NCBI GenBank assembly: GCA_031179305.1
Contig: JAPSHX010000024.1
Span: forward strand, 1-36,780
From: Paenarthrobacter sp.
GTDB lineage: Bacteria; Actinomycetota; Actinomycetes; Actinomycetales; Micrococcaceae
DNA: 36,780 nt
Direction of reading: 5' to 3'
Made by a program: the position numbers and the translations under genes. Shown piece by piece: positions 23,907 to 32,675 of this stretch. Numbering within the stretch: the stretch's first letter is position 1; each line of letters begins with the position of its first letter. Under the pieces are notes generated by a model. It ran no database searches, was not told the DNA's origin, and saw only the letters and a list, made by a program, of their open reading frames with translations.

Positions 23907-25921
23907 CGGTTTTACGATCGAAGCGACTAGCTGGTACTGCGGAATCTACGGACTCGGATGACGCATTGGCCATCAGCCTGCAGGGAGTTTCCCGCACCTT
24001 TCCCGGCGCCGAGGCTCCGGCTCTATTGGACGTCTCACTGGCTATTGAATGCGGTGAGTTCGTTTCCATTGTGGGCCCTTCAGGCTCTGGGAAATCGACA
24101 CTTTTGAACATCATGGGCTTGTTGGATAGAGCAAGCTCGGGGAGTCTCGCTATTCGTGGGCAAGCCGTCGAGACCGCATCGGAACGAAGCCTTGACATGG
24201 TGCGGCTGCATCGGATTGGGTTCGTTTTCCAGTCCTCGAACGTCATCGGTGACGACAGTGTGATCAGTAACGCAGCAATCGGATTGCGTGTCCAAGGTGT
24301 GCCGATGGATGAACGGGCCGTGGCTGCCTTGGACGCGCTGGAGTTCGTTGGGCTGGTGCATAAGCGCAAGGTCCAAGCGAAGCTTCTCTCAGGCGGTGAG
24401 CGACAACGACTTGCCATTGCACGAGCGATTGCGACGCACCCGCAGATCATCCTTGCCGACGAACCGACAGGCAATCTTGATTCCAACAACAGCAGTCGGG
24501 TCATCGAATACCTTCGGAAGCTCAACTCCGGAGGCGTCACGGTGATCATCATCACCCACGATTTGGATGTGGCGAATCAAACAGATCGCCAGATTGAAAT
24601 CCGGGACGGTCGAATCAGCCGTGATGTCCAGGACAATTCTCACATAAGACGGAATCTTATGGTCCCGTCCGCCCCAGAGGCTCTCGATGCATCAAGCCAG
24701 CAGACTTGCGTATCCCGCATCGCGCGCTCCCTACTGGATGATTGGGGCGATGCATTTACCGCCCTCTCCGCTCGTGCTCTCCGAACAATGCTTCTTATCA
24801 CCGCGTTCGCGATTGCTATTGGCGGGATGACGGGTGCCCTTGGCATCAGTTCGACCACTTCGAATGCCATAAATAATCGGCTGGCAATCGCGTCACAGGA
24901 TCGGCTGTCCATCTCCGTCGGAGGCGGACCTGCTGTGCTTCGAGACGATTTCGATGGACTTCGGTCCGGGGTAGATCGAATCGCCAGCCTTCCTCATGTA
25001 GTTGGCGCATCCTATGTGTACTCAGCTGTACCGGCAGACGTACGTATTACGCGAGTTGGACCCACCGACCTGGAACCCGAAACACCTTTGTCACTTCATT
25101 CCTCCTCGAAGACCTACTTCAATGACTTCGACATGCAGCTAATTCCCCACAACAGCCGAAGTGCCCTCGACGACCCAGGAGCGGGTCCTCTCGCAGTAGT
25201 CTCGACCAAGGCAGCAATTGCGCTCGACGTCCCGTACAGCAAGCAAACCGGACCGTCGACAGGGGCGAGCATTTGGATCAATGACCGACTTGTACCGGTT
25301 GTTGGCGTATTCGACCCCGGCTCAAATTTTCCTGAGTACACTAACTCCGTATTCGTGGATGCCAGTGTCATGAGTGCTGTCTCCAGAGCAGAACTAAAAA
25401 TTCAAGTTCGAACCGAAAAGGGCTTCTCCGCTGCGATCGCGCGAGTAGCTCCGCTGGCATACTCGCCGAGCGACCCAGGGAAGACAAGGGTAGACGTCAC
25501 GGCCGATATTCAGGCGATCAGGCAGGGCGTCTCAAATGATCTCGGGTCACTCATCGCGTTGCTGTCCCTTGTCCTGATGCTCCTGGCTGTCATCACTGCG
25601 GCGTCCGCGATGTACCTGACCGTTCAGAACCGATCGGAGGAGATAGCGCTGCGACGAGCGATCGGTTCAAGTCGATGGCTAATTTGCCGCTCCTTTATCT
25701 TGGAGGGCCTAATCGTGGGAATTACAGCAGGTTCACTCGGCGGCATCATCGGAAACTTGACCACGCTTTGTGTCTCTTGGATCCAGACCTGGCCGCCCGT
25801 GTTGCCCCCAGAGCTTTGGCTGGTTGGACTCTTCCTCGGGGCGGCCACCGGCATTCTAAGCGCCATATATCCTGCATGGGTCGCCAGTCGTAAAGATCCC
25901 GCTATTGCCATTCGCGGCTAG
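23903..25921 (+). CDS. fused ABC transporter ATPase-permease (MacB-like)
   Basis: A 672-residue protein combining an ATPase and an FtsX/MacB-type permease. ATPase domain (about 22-235): Walker A GPSGSGKST (58-66), Q loop VFQSSNV, signature LSGGERQRL (162-170), Walker B IILADEPTGNLDS (D186, E187) and H219. Then a helix at about 295-320, a large extracytoplasmic domain (about 320-540), and three helices near 547-575, 595-620 and 640-660, the MacB layout. Such transporters act by mechanotransmission to export or extract peptides and antibiotics. Actinobacteria usually keep ATPase and permease as separate genes in such operons, so the fusion is of note. It is the last gene of the operon, before a strong terminator. 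Confidence 0.9.
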   Translation: MTVLRSKRLAGTAESTDSDDALAISLQGVSRTFPGAEAPALLDVSLAIECGEFVSIVGPSGSGKSTLLNIMGLLDRASSGSLAIRGQAVETASERSLDMVRLHRIGFVFQSSNVIGDDSVISNAAIGLRVQGVPMDERAVAALDALEFVGLVHKRKVQAKLLSGGERQRLAIARAIATHPQIILADEPTGNLDSNNSSRVIEYLRKLNSGGVTVIIITHDLDVANQTDRQIEIRDGRISRDVQDNSHIRRNLMVPSAPEALDASSQQTCVSRIARSLLDDWGDAFTALSARALRTMLLITAFAIAIGGMTGALGISSTTSNAINNRLAIASQDRLSISVGGGPAVLRDDFDGLRSGVDRIASLPHVVGASYVYSAVPADVRITRVGPTDLEPETPLSLHSSSKTYFNDFDMQLIPHNSRSALDDPGAGPLAVVSTKAAIALDVPYSKQTGPSTGASIWINDRLVPVVGVFDPGSNFPEYTNSVFVDASVMSAVSRAELKIQVRTEKGFSAAIARVAPLAYSPSDPGKTRVDVTADIQAIRQGVSNDLGSLIALLSLVLMLLAVITAASAMYLTVQNRSEEIALRRAIGSSRWLICRSFILEGLIVGITAGSLGGIIGNLTTLCVSWIQTWPPVLPPELWLVGLFLGAATGILSAIYPAWVASRKDPAIAIRG

Positions 25922-25972
25922 AGAATGAGGGTGAAAAGGAGTCATGCTGCCCTGAGCCAGCCCTCGACGTCG

Positions 25973-26018
25973 CTGGCCCGCTTATCCGTTGTTGGGCAAC
26001 AACGGAACAGCGGGCCAG
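25973..26018. terminator. bidirectional terminator between ABC operon and glgP
   Basis: 21-bp arms, beginning CTGGCCCGCT and ending AGCGGGCCAG, pair with two mismatches around loop GGGC. It lies between the convergent stops at 25921 and 26041. Confidence 0.85.
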
Positions 26019-26040
26019 GAACGTCCCGGAGGACAAAGGT

Positions 26041-28674
26041 CTAGGCGTTCGCGATCAACCCCAGCTCAGCCTTGGAAGCCAGCGCAGAGTGTTTCGGGAA
26101 CACGCGGACGGTGTAGCCGAAGGACCCTGAGCGGTTGATCACCAGGGAGCCGCTGAACAGGTGGCGTCCGCCGCCGAGGTCTTCCAAGGAGTCCAGTTCG
26201 GCCACCACGATGTCTTCGAGCTCGTCGGTGTCTTCCGCGCGGCCGAAAGCCACTTCCACGGAGACATCGTCCGGGGTGAGGTTGTTGAGGGCCACGTAGG
26301 CGTTGACCTGGAGTGAGTCGCCTACCTGGGGTTCCTCGGAGACTCCCACAGAGTCAACGTGTTCCACCGCTACCTCGGGCCAGGCGTTCCGGACCTTGGT
26401 GGTCCAGGCCGCGAGTTCCTTGGCTTCCTTGAAGGACTCGGCAACAGCGCGCCGCCCGGACACAGCGGCCGGGCAGTAGAGGTTGTTGACGTAGTCGTGG
26501 AGCATGCGTTCGGCCGAGACTGCGGGGCCAAGGTTAGCCAGGGTGTGCTTGATCATGGACACCCAGTGCGTGGGCACGGTTTCACGGCTGGATTCGGACG
26601 GTCCTGCTGCTCCGGCGCCTTGGGCAACGGTGGTGCCGTAGAAGCGCGGTGCCACCTGGGTCTCCAGCAGCTCGTAAAGTGCGGAGGCCTCAATGTCGTC
26701 GCGTTCCTCGGAGGATGCATTGTTGTTGGCCGTGGGGATCGCCCAGCCGTTCTCGCCGTCGTACATTTCGTCCCACCAGCCATCTAGGACGGAGAGGTTG
26801 AGCGAGCCGTTGATGGCGGCTTTCATGCCGGAGGTGCCGCAGGCTTCCAGCGGCCGGAGGGGGTTGTTGAGCCAGACGTCGCAGCCGGGGAACAGTGTCC
26901 TCGCCATGGCGATGTCGTAGTTGGGCAGGAACACGATCCTGTGCCGGACTTGGGGGTCGTCCGTGAACTTGACCAGGTCCTGGATCATTTTCTTGCCGGC
27001 GTCGTCTGCGGGGTGGGACTTGCCGGCGATGACCAGCTGGATGGGGTGTTTGGGGTCCAGCAGCAGGGCCTTCAAACGGGCAGGGTCGCGCAGCATGAGC
27101 GTGAGCCGCTTGTACGTGGGCACACGCCGTGCGAAACCGATAGTGAGGACGTCGGGGTCCAATACGGAGTCGGTCCAGCCGAGTTCGGCATCGGCAGCGC
27201 CGCGCTTCTTCCATGAGGCCCGGAGCCGGCGTCGAACGTCTTCGATGAGTTGTGCCCGGAGCTCCCGGCGGAGGGCCCAGACGTCTTCGTCGCTGACGTT
27301 GTACGCCAGGTCCCAGCGCCCAAGGGCTTCGGCTTCCGCGCCGAACTGGTTTCGTGCCAGGGAGGATATGCGGGGGTCCACCCACGTGGGGACGTGGACG
27401 CCGTTGGTGACGGAGGTGATGGGGATTTCGGAGTGGTCGAACCCCGGCCAGAGACCGGCGAACATTTCGCGGGAGACCACACCGTGCAGCTTGGCCACAC
27501 CGTTGGCACGCTGCGCCAGCCGAAGGCCCATGACTGCCATGTTGAACACGGACGGGTTGCCGCCGTCGAAATTTTCACGGCCGAGGTCCAGGATGCGGTC
27601 CGTGGGCACAGCGGGCGCCAGGCCGGCTTCAAAGAAGTGCTTGATCTGCACGGTCTCGAAGCGGTCGATGCCGGCGGGTACGGGAGTGTGCGTCGTGAAA
27701 ACAGTGGACGCGCGGCCGGCGGCGAGGGCCTCGTCCCAGCTGAGGGGCGAGTTGGCGTCGGACATGGCTTCCTGGATGCGTTCGATCCCCAGGAACCCTG
27801 CGTGGCCTTCGTTGGTGTGGAACACTTCCGGAGCGGGCGTGCCGGTGAGCTCCTGGTAGATGCGCAGCGCCTTGACGCCGCCCATGCCCAGGAGGAGTTC
27901 CTGCTGGAGACGGTGGTCGCCGCCGCCGCCGTACAGGCGGTCGGTGATGCCGCGCGCGGCTTCGTCGTTGGAGGGGACGTTGGAGTCCAGCAGCAGCAGC
28001 GGAACGCGTCCGACGTCGGCACGCCACACGTGTGCGTGAAGCTCGCGGCCGTTGGGCAGTGGGAGGGAAATGTGGACTGGCTTGCCTTGGGCGCCGTCCT
28101 TGGCCGGGTGGCGCAGCAGCGTCAGCGGCAGGCCGTCAGGGTCCAGTACAGGGTAGGTTTCCTGTTGCCACGCGTCGCGGGAGAGCGACTGCTTGAAGTA
28201 TCCCGCCTGGTACAGAAGCCCGACGCCGATCAGCGGCACGCCGAGGTCGGAGGCGGCCTTGAGGTGGTCGCCGGCGAGGATGCCGAGGCCTCCTGAGTAC
28301 TGCGGGAGTACTTCGGTGATGCCGAATTCGGGGGAGAAGTACGCGATGCAGGCCGGGGCGTCTTCGCCGAGGCCTTGGTACCAGCGCGGTTCGCTGAGGT
28401 AGCGGTCCAGGTCGGCTGCGGCGTCCTGCACACGGTTCACCAGCTCGCCGTCATTCGCGAGGTCCTGCAACTGTTCGCGGCTGATCGACCCCAGCAGGGC
28501 TATGGGGTCGTGCTGCGATTCCTCCCAGAGAACCGGGTTAAGGCTCGCAAAAAGTTCCCGTGTGGGCCGGTGCCAGGACCAGCGCAAGTTAGTTGCCAGA
28601 CGGGCCAGGGGCCTGATGGGCTCGGGGAGGACGGTACGGACTGTAAACCTTCGAATAGCCTTCACGAGCGCCAC
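26041..28674 (-). CDS. glgP: alpha-glucan phosphorylase
   Basis: An 877-residue GT35 phosphorylase of the long bacterial type (TIGR02094-like), which releases glucose 1-phosphate from alpha-1,4-glucan ends. It begins AIRRFTVRTVLPEPIRPLARL, and LATNLRWSWHRPTRELF, IAYFSPEFGITEVLPQYSGGLGILAGDHLK and FHTNEGHAGFLGIERI are family motifs. The PLP lysine is K618 in EACGTSGMKAAING. The C-terminal about 110 residues form the extra domain of this subgroup. GTG 28674 is used; GTG 28665 (MKAIRR) is equally possible and neither has a clear ribosome site. Divergent from glgE. Confidence 0.95.
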   Translation of the reverse strand: MALVKAIRRFTVRTVLPEPIRPLARLATNLRWSWHRPTRELFASLNPVLWEESQHDPIALLGSISREQLQDLANDGELVNRVQDAAADLDRYLSEPRWYQGLGEDAPACIAYFSPEFGITEVLPQYSGGLGILAGDHLKAASDLGVPLIGVGLLYQAGYFKQSLSRDAWQQETYPVLDPDGLPLTLLRHPAKDGAQGKPVHISLPLPNGRELHAHVWRADVGRVPLLLLDSNVPSNDEAARGITDRLYGGGGDHRLQQELLLGMGGVKALRIYQELTGTPAPEVFHTNEGHAGFLGIERIQEAMSDANSPLSWDEALAAGRASTVFTTHTPVPAGIDRFETVQIKHFFEAGLAPAVPTDRILDLGRENFDGGNPSVFNMAVMGLRLAQRANGVAKLHGVVSREMFAGLWPGFDHSEIPITSVTNGVHVPTWVDPRISSLARNQFGAEAEALGRWDLAYNVSDEDVWALRRELRAQLIEDVRRRLRASWKKRGAADAELGWTDSVLDPDVLTIGFARRVPTYKRLTLMLRDPARLKALLLDPKHPIQLVIAGKSHPADDAGKKMIQDLVKFTDDPQVRHRIVFLPNYDIAMARTLFPGCDVWLNNPLRPLEACGTSGMKAAINGSLNLSVLDGWWDEMYDGENGWAIPTANNNASSEERDDIEASALYELLETQVAPRFYGTTVAQGAGAAGPSESSRETVPTHWVSMIKHTLANLGPAVSAERMLHDYVNNLYCPAAVSGRRAVAESFKEAKELAAWTTKVRNAWPEVAVEHVDSVGVSEEPQVGDSLQVNAYVALNNLTPDDVSVEVAFGRAEDTDELEDIVVAELDSLEDLGGGRHLFSGSLVINRSGSFGYTVRVFPKHSALASKAELGLIANA

Positions 28675-28753
28675 ACTAACGGACTCACTTGGCAGCCGGA
28701 ACTGGATTGGGTTTCTTTTAGGTAAAAGTCATCTTGCGTCAAGGAGATAGGTC

Positions 28754-28786
28754 GTGTGCTTAGCATTCTGTGAGCTTTGTCGCTAA
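28754..28786 (+). CDS. candidate leader peptide (uORF) of glgE
   Basis: A 10-codon frame, MCLAFCELCR, opens with GTG 7 nt after a strong AAGGAG site (28741-28746) and ends with TAA 10 nt before the glgE GTG at 28797, which has no ribosome site of its own. Three of ten residues are cysteine. It could couple translation to glgE or sense amino-acid supply. Speculative; the same AAGGAG may simply serve a different glgE start. Confidence 0.3.
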   Translation: MCLAFCELCR

Positions 28787-28796
28787 CGTCGTGCTT

Positions 28797-30878
28797 GTGA
28801 CGAAAACCGTGCGAACCATCACCGCTCTGAAATCCAAGACGACTACGGACATCACCGAGGGACTTCGCTTCGGCCGGTTCCCCATCACGGCCGTGCAGCC
28901 GGTGGTTGAGGGTGGCCGTTTCCCGGCGAAGGCCTTGCCAGGCGAGGACCTGGTTGTCGGCGCCACGGTCTTCCGTGAGGGCCACGACCAGCTCGGCGTC
29001 TCGGCTGTGCTGCTCGATCCCAGGGGCAAGGAGCGTCAGCGAGTCCGCTTGACCCCCGCCCAGGGCGAGCAATGGAAGGGCCTGGACCGCTGGGAGGGCC
29101 TGATCACGCCCACCGGCACCGGTGCCTGGTCCTTCGTCATTGAGGCCTGGCATGACCGGTACGGCACCTGGCACCACAACGCCGAAGTCAAGGTAGGGGC
29201 CGGCATTGACGTCGAGTTGATGCTCGCCGAAGGCTCTGCCCTCCTCGCGGAAGCCGCAGACGACGACGCCGGACGCAGCGCCGTGGAGAAGCGCACCTTG
29301 CGTGCCGCTTCCGTCGTGCTGGCCGACACCACCAAAACTGCCGAGGAGCGCCTTGGCGCCGGCTTCAGCCCCCAGGTGCTGGCCGCCGTCGGACGCGTTC
29401 CGATCCGTGAACTGGTGACCGTCTCGGAACGATTCCCGCTGCAGGTGGAACGCGACCTCGCAGGCCGCGGTTCCTGGTACGAGTTCTTCCCCCGCTCAGA
29501 GGGTGCCGTCCTGGATCACTCCACCGGTGTGTGGACGTCCGGCAACTTCCGCACGGCAGCCAAGAGGCTCGATGCCGTGGCGGACATGGGCTTCGACATC
29601 ATTTACCTGCCGCCCATCCACCCGATTGGTTACCAGCACCGCAAGGGGCGCAACAACACTCTGACGCCGGGGCCGCAAGATCCGGGTTCGCCGTGGGCCA
29701 TTGGTTCCAAGGACGGCGGACATGATGCCATCCATCCGGAACTGGGGACGTTTGAGGACTTTGATGCGTTTGTGGCGCGCGCCAACGAGCTGGGACTCGA
29801 AGTTGCCCTGGACCTGGCGTTGCAGGCAGCTCCGGACCACCCTTGGGTGACGTCCAACCCTGAATGGTTCACCACGCGCGTTGACGGTTCCATTGCCTAT
29901 GCAGAGAACCCGCCGAAGAAGTACCAAGATATTTATCCCCTGAACTTCGACAACGACCCGGCCGGTCTCTCCAAGGAAATCCTGCGGATCGTCCAGCTGT
30001 GGATCAGCCACGGCGTCAAGGTATTCCGCGTGGACAATCCCCACACCAAGCCTGTGTGGTTCTGGGAATGGCTGATCGGCAAGATCAACAAGAAGAACCC
30101 CGAGGTTGTTTTCCTGGCGGAGGCCTTCACACGCCCGCCGATGATGCATGCTTTGGGCCGCGCAGGATTCCAGCAGTCCTACACCTACTTCACCTGGCGG
30201 AACACCAAGACCGAGCTGGAGCAGTACTTCCAGGAGGTCAGCCACGAGACCGCCGCGTTCTTCCGTCCGAACTTCTTCGTGAATACCCCGGACATCCTCA
30301 CCGAGTACCTGCAGTACGGTGGCCCGGCCGCGTTCCGCATCCGGGCTGTGTTGGCCGCTACCGCGAGCCCGCTGTGGGGCGTCTATGCCGGTTATGAGTT
30401 GTACGAGCACGTGGCCCGCCCGGGCGCCGAGGAGTACATCGACAACGAAAAGTACGAGTACAAGGCGAGGGACTGGGAAGGCGCTGCTGAATCAGGGCGC
30501 ACCCTGGCGCCCTACATCACCAGGCTCAACACCATCCGCAAGGACCACCTGGCCTTGGGTGATCTGCAGAACCTGACGCTGCACAGCAGCACCGACGACG
30601 CAACGATTGTGTACTCCAAGCACAAGACGCTCCCGGACGGCACCAAGGACACCTTGATCATTGTGGTCAACGTGGATCCCCACAGCACCCGGGAAAGCAC
30701 GGTGTCCCTGAACTTGGCGGCCCTGCAGCTGGACCCCTCGGACTTCAACGAGGACGGCCGCTTCCGGGTGGACGATTTGATCAGCGGCCAGAGCTGGGAG
30801 TGGGGCGAGCACAACTACGTCCGGCTGGACGCCCACGTTGAACCGGCACACATACTGAGCATCCGGAGGCAGCCTTAG
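28797..30878 (+). CDS. glgE: maltose-1-phosphate maltosyltransferase
   Basis: A 693-residue GH13_3 enzyme that transfers maltosyl units from alpha-maltose 1-phosphate to growing alpha-1,4-glucan. N-terminal domain GRFPITAVQPVVEGGRFPAKALPGE and ATVFREGHD match GlgE. The catalytic barrel has YLPPIHPIGYQHRKGRNN, DLALQAAPDHPWV, FRVDNPHTKP (nucleophile D413) and FLAEAFTRPP (acid/base E442). The start is uncertain: GTG 28797 is preferred, GTG 28770 adds nine residues; the strong AAGGAG at 28741 is too far from either. Its stop overlaps the treS start by one base, giving a coupled glgE-treS-mak-glgB operon. Confidence 0.94.
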   Translation: MTKTVRTITALKSKTTTDITEGLRFGRFPITAVQPVVEGGRFPAKALPGEDLVVGATVFREGHDQLGVSAVLLDPRGKERQRVRLTPAQGEQWKGLDRWEGLITPTGTGAWSFVIEAWHDRYGTWHHNAEVKVGAGIDVELMLAEGSALLAEAADDDAGRSAVEKRTLRAASVVLADTTKTAEERLGAGFSPQVLAAVGRVPIRELVTVSERFPLQVERDLAGRGSWYEFFPRSEGAVLDHSTGVWTSGNFRTAAKRLDAVADMGFDIIYLPPIHPIGYQHRKGRNNTLTPGPQDPGSPWAIGSKDGGHDAIHPELGTFEDFDAFVARANELGLEVALDLALQAAPDHPWVTSNPEWFTTRVDGSIAYAENPPKKYQDIYPLNFDNDPAGLSKEILRIVQLWISHGVKVFRVDNPHTKPVWFWEWLIGKINKKNPEVVFLAEAFTRPPMMHALGRAGFQQSYTYFTWRNTKTELEQYFQEVSHETAAFFRPNFFVNTPDILTEYLQYGGPAAFRIRAVLAATASPLWGVYAGYELYEHVARPGAEEYIDNEKYEYKARDWEGAAESGRTLAPYITRLNTIRKDHLALGDLQNLTLHSSTDDATIVYSKHKTLPDGTKDTLIIVVNVDPHSTRESTVSLNLAALQLDPSDFNEDGRFRVDDLISGQSWEWGEHNYVRLDAHVEPAHILSIRRQP

Positions 30879-32674
30879 TGAGTTTTTCTCCGCAGAACCC
30901 GAGCCAGTACTTCACTCCGAAGAACACCTTCGAGTTGAACGCCCCAGGTCTCCAGCATGATCCGCACTGGTACCGCAAGGCAGTCTTCTATGAGGTACTG
31001 GTGCGGGCCTTTGCGGATGCCAACGGGGATGGTTCCGGCGATTTCCACGGCCTGATCGAGAAACTGGACTACCTCCAGTGGCTGGGTGTCGACTGCTTGT
31101 GGTTGCCGCCGTTCTTCCATTCCCCGTTGCGCGATGGTGGTTACGACATCGCAGACTACACGTCCGTGCTGGACGAGTTCGGCACCATCAGCGACTTCAA
31201 GCGACTGGTTGCCGAGGCCCACGCCCGTGGCGTCCGGGTGATCATCGATCTGCCTTTGAACCACACCTCGGACCAGCACCCGTGGTTCCAGGAGTCGCGA
31301 AAGGACCCCACGGGCCCCTACGGCGACTTCTATGTGTGGAGCGATACGGACGAGAAGTACCAGGACGCACGCATCATCTTCGTTGACACCGAAGAATCCA
31401 ACTGGACGTTCGATCCCATCCGTCGCCAGTTCTTCTGGCACCGCTTCTTCAGCCACCAACCGGACCTCAACTTTGAGAACCCCAAGGTCATTGAGGCGCT
31501 GTATGACGTCATCCGGTTCTGGCTGGACCAAGGGATTGATGGCTTCCGCGCGGACGCCATTCCCTACCTGTTCGAAGAAGACGGCACCAACTGCGAGAAC
31601 CTGCCCGCAACACATACCTTCCTTCAGGATCTTCGCAGGATGGTGGACTCGAACTACCCCGGCAGGGTGATCATTGCTGAGGCAAACCAACCTCCGCATG
31701 AAGTGGTGGAATACTTCGGCACCGAGGAAGCCCCGGAATGTCACATGGCTTTCCATTTCCCCATCATGCCGCGGCTGTACTACGCCTTGCGGGACCAGAA
31801 GGCCGCTCCCATCATCGAGACCCTGCGAAACACCCCGGAAATTCCGCAGGGTGCACAGTGGGGGACTTTCCTGAGGAACCACGACGAACTGACATTGGAA
31901 ATGGTGCCCGCGGAAGAGCGCGCCGCCATGCTTGGCTGGTATGCCCCGGATCCCCGAATGCGGGCCAACATCGGTATCCGCCGGCGTTTGGCGCCGCTCC
32001 TGGATAACTCCCGCGCCGAGATCGAGCTCATCAACGCGTTGCTGCTTTCCCTGCCGGGGAGCCCCTTCCTGTACTACGGGGATGAGATCGGCATGGGAGA
32101 CAACATCTGGCTCGACGACCGCGATGCCGTCCGTACCCCGATGCAATGGAACCCCGATCGCAACGCCGGCTTCTCAGGGGCTGACCCGGGCAAGCTTTAC
32201 CTTCCGGTCATACAGTCGCTGGTTTACAACTACAGCATGGCCAACGTTGAGGCCGAGGCCGCGCACTCCGGTTCGCTGCTGCGCTGGACCCGCCAGATCC
32301 TCAGCGTCCGGAAGAATCACCCGGTCTTTGGCTTGGGCGGCTTCCGGCATATCGAGGCGGACCATGAGGTGGTGCTGGCCTACGTCAGGGAATTGCCGCC
32401 TGGCAACCCTGAAGGAGAGGACGGGGAGACCATTCTGTGCGTTTTCAACCTCTCCCAGCACCCCGTGGCGGCAACGTTGGACGTGCCTGAGTTTGCGGGC
32501 CGCGGCCTGCGCGATATTTTCGGCGGCCAGCCTTTCCCGGCCGTCGGCGACAACGGTCTGTTGACCGTGATGCTGGGGAGCCACAGCTTCTATTGGTTGC
32601 GGGTCCGCTCGGCATTTTCGAATCCCTCGTCGCCTTTTACCCAGGCGATTCCCGTGGTGACCTCCAAAGGATGA
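30878..32674 (+). CDS. treS: trehalose synthase (maltose alpha-D-glucosyltransferase)
   Basis: A 598-residue GH13_16 enzyme interconverting trehalose and maltose. KAVFYEVLVRAFADANGDGSGDF opens the barrel; motifs are PLRDGGYDIADY, GFRADAIPYLFEEDGT (nucleophile D226), IIAEANQPP (E268) and LRNHDELTLEM (D336). DGTNCENLPATH is specific for TreS. Length matches stand-alone TreS, so the maltokinase is not fused here. The GTG at 30878 has GGAGG with 8-nt spacing and overlaps the glgE stop (TAGTG). It supplies maltose to the maltokinase encoded next. Confidence 0.95.
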   Translation: MSFSPQNPSQYFTPKNTFELNAPGLQHDPHWYRKAVFYEVLVRAFADANGDGSGDFHGLIEKLDYLQWLGVDCLWLPPFFHSPLRDGGYDIADYTSVLDEFGTISDFKRLVAEAHARGVRVIIDLPLNHTSDQHPWFQESRKDPTGPYGDFYVWSDTDEKYQDARIIFVDTEESNWTFDPIRRQFFWHRFFSHQPDLNFENPKVIEALYDVIRFWLDQGIDGFRADAIPYLFEEDGTNCENLPATHTFLQDLRRMVDSNYPGRVIIAEANQPPHEVVEYFGTEEAPECHMAFHFPIMPRLYYALRDQKAAPIIETLRNTPEIPQGAQWGTFLRNHDELTLEMVPAEERAAMLGWYAPDPRMRANIGIRRRLAPLLDNSRAEIELINALLLSLPGSPFLYYGDEIGMGDNIWLDDRDAVRTPMQWNPDRNAGFSGADPGKLYLPVIQSLVYNYSMANVEAEAAHSGSLLRWTRQILSVRKNHPVFGLGGFRHIEADHEVVLAYVRELPPGNPEGEDGETILCVFNLSQHPVAATLDVPEFAGRGLRDIFGGQPFPAVGDNGLLTVMLGSHSFYWLRVRSAFSNPSSPFTQAIPVVTSKG

Positions 32675-32675
32675 G

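Noticed and set aside
27250..28296. 348-codon open frame antisense to glgP
   Set aside because: Antisense to a clearly conserved phosphorylase; no motif or ribosome site supports it.
30875..32146. 423-codon open frame antisense to treS
   Set aside because: Shadow of treS with no family motifs; its composition follows from codon bias on the other strand.
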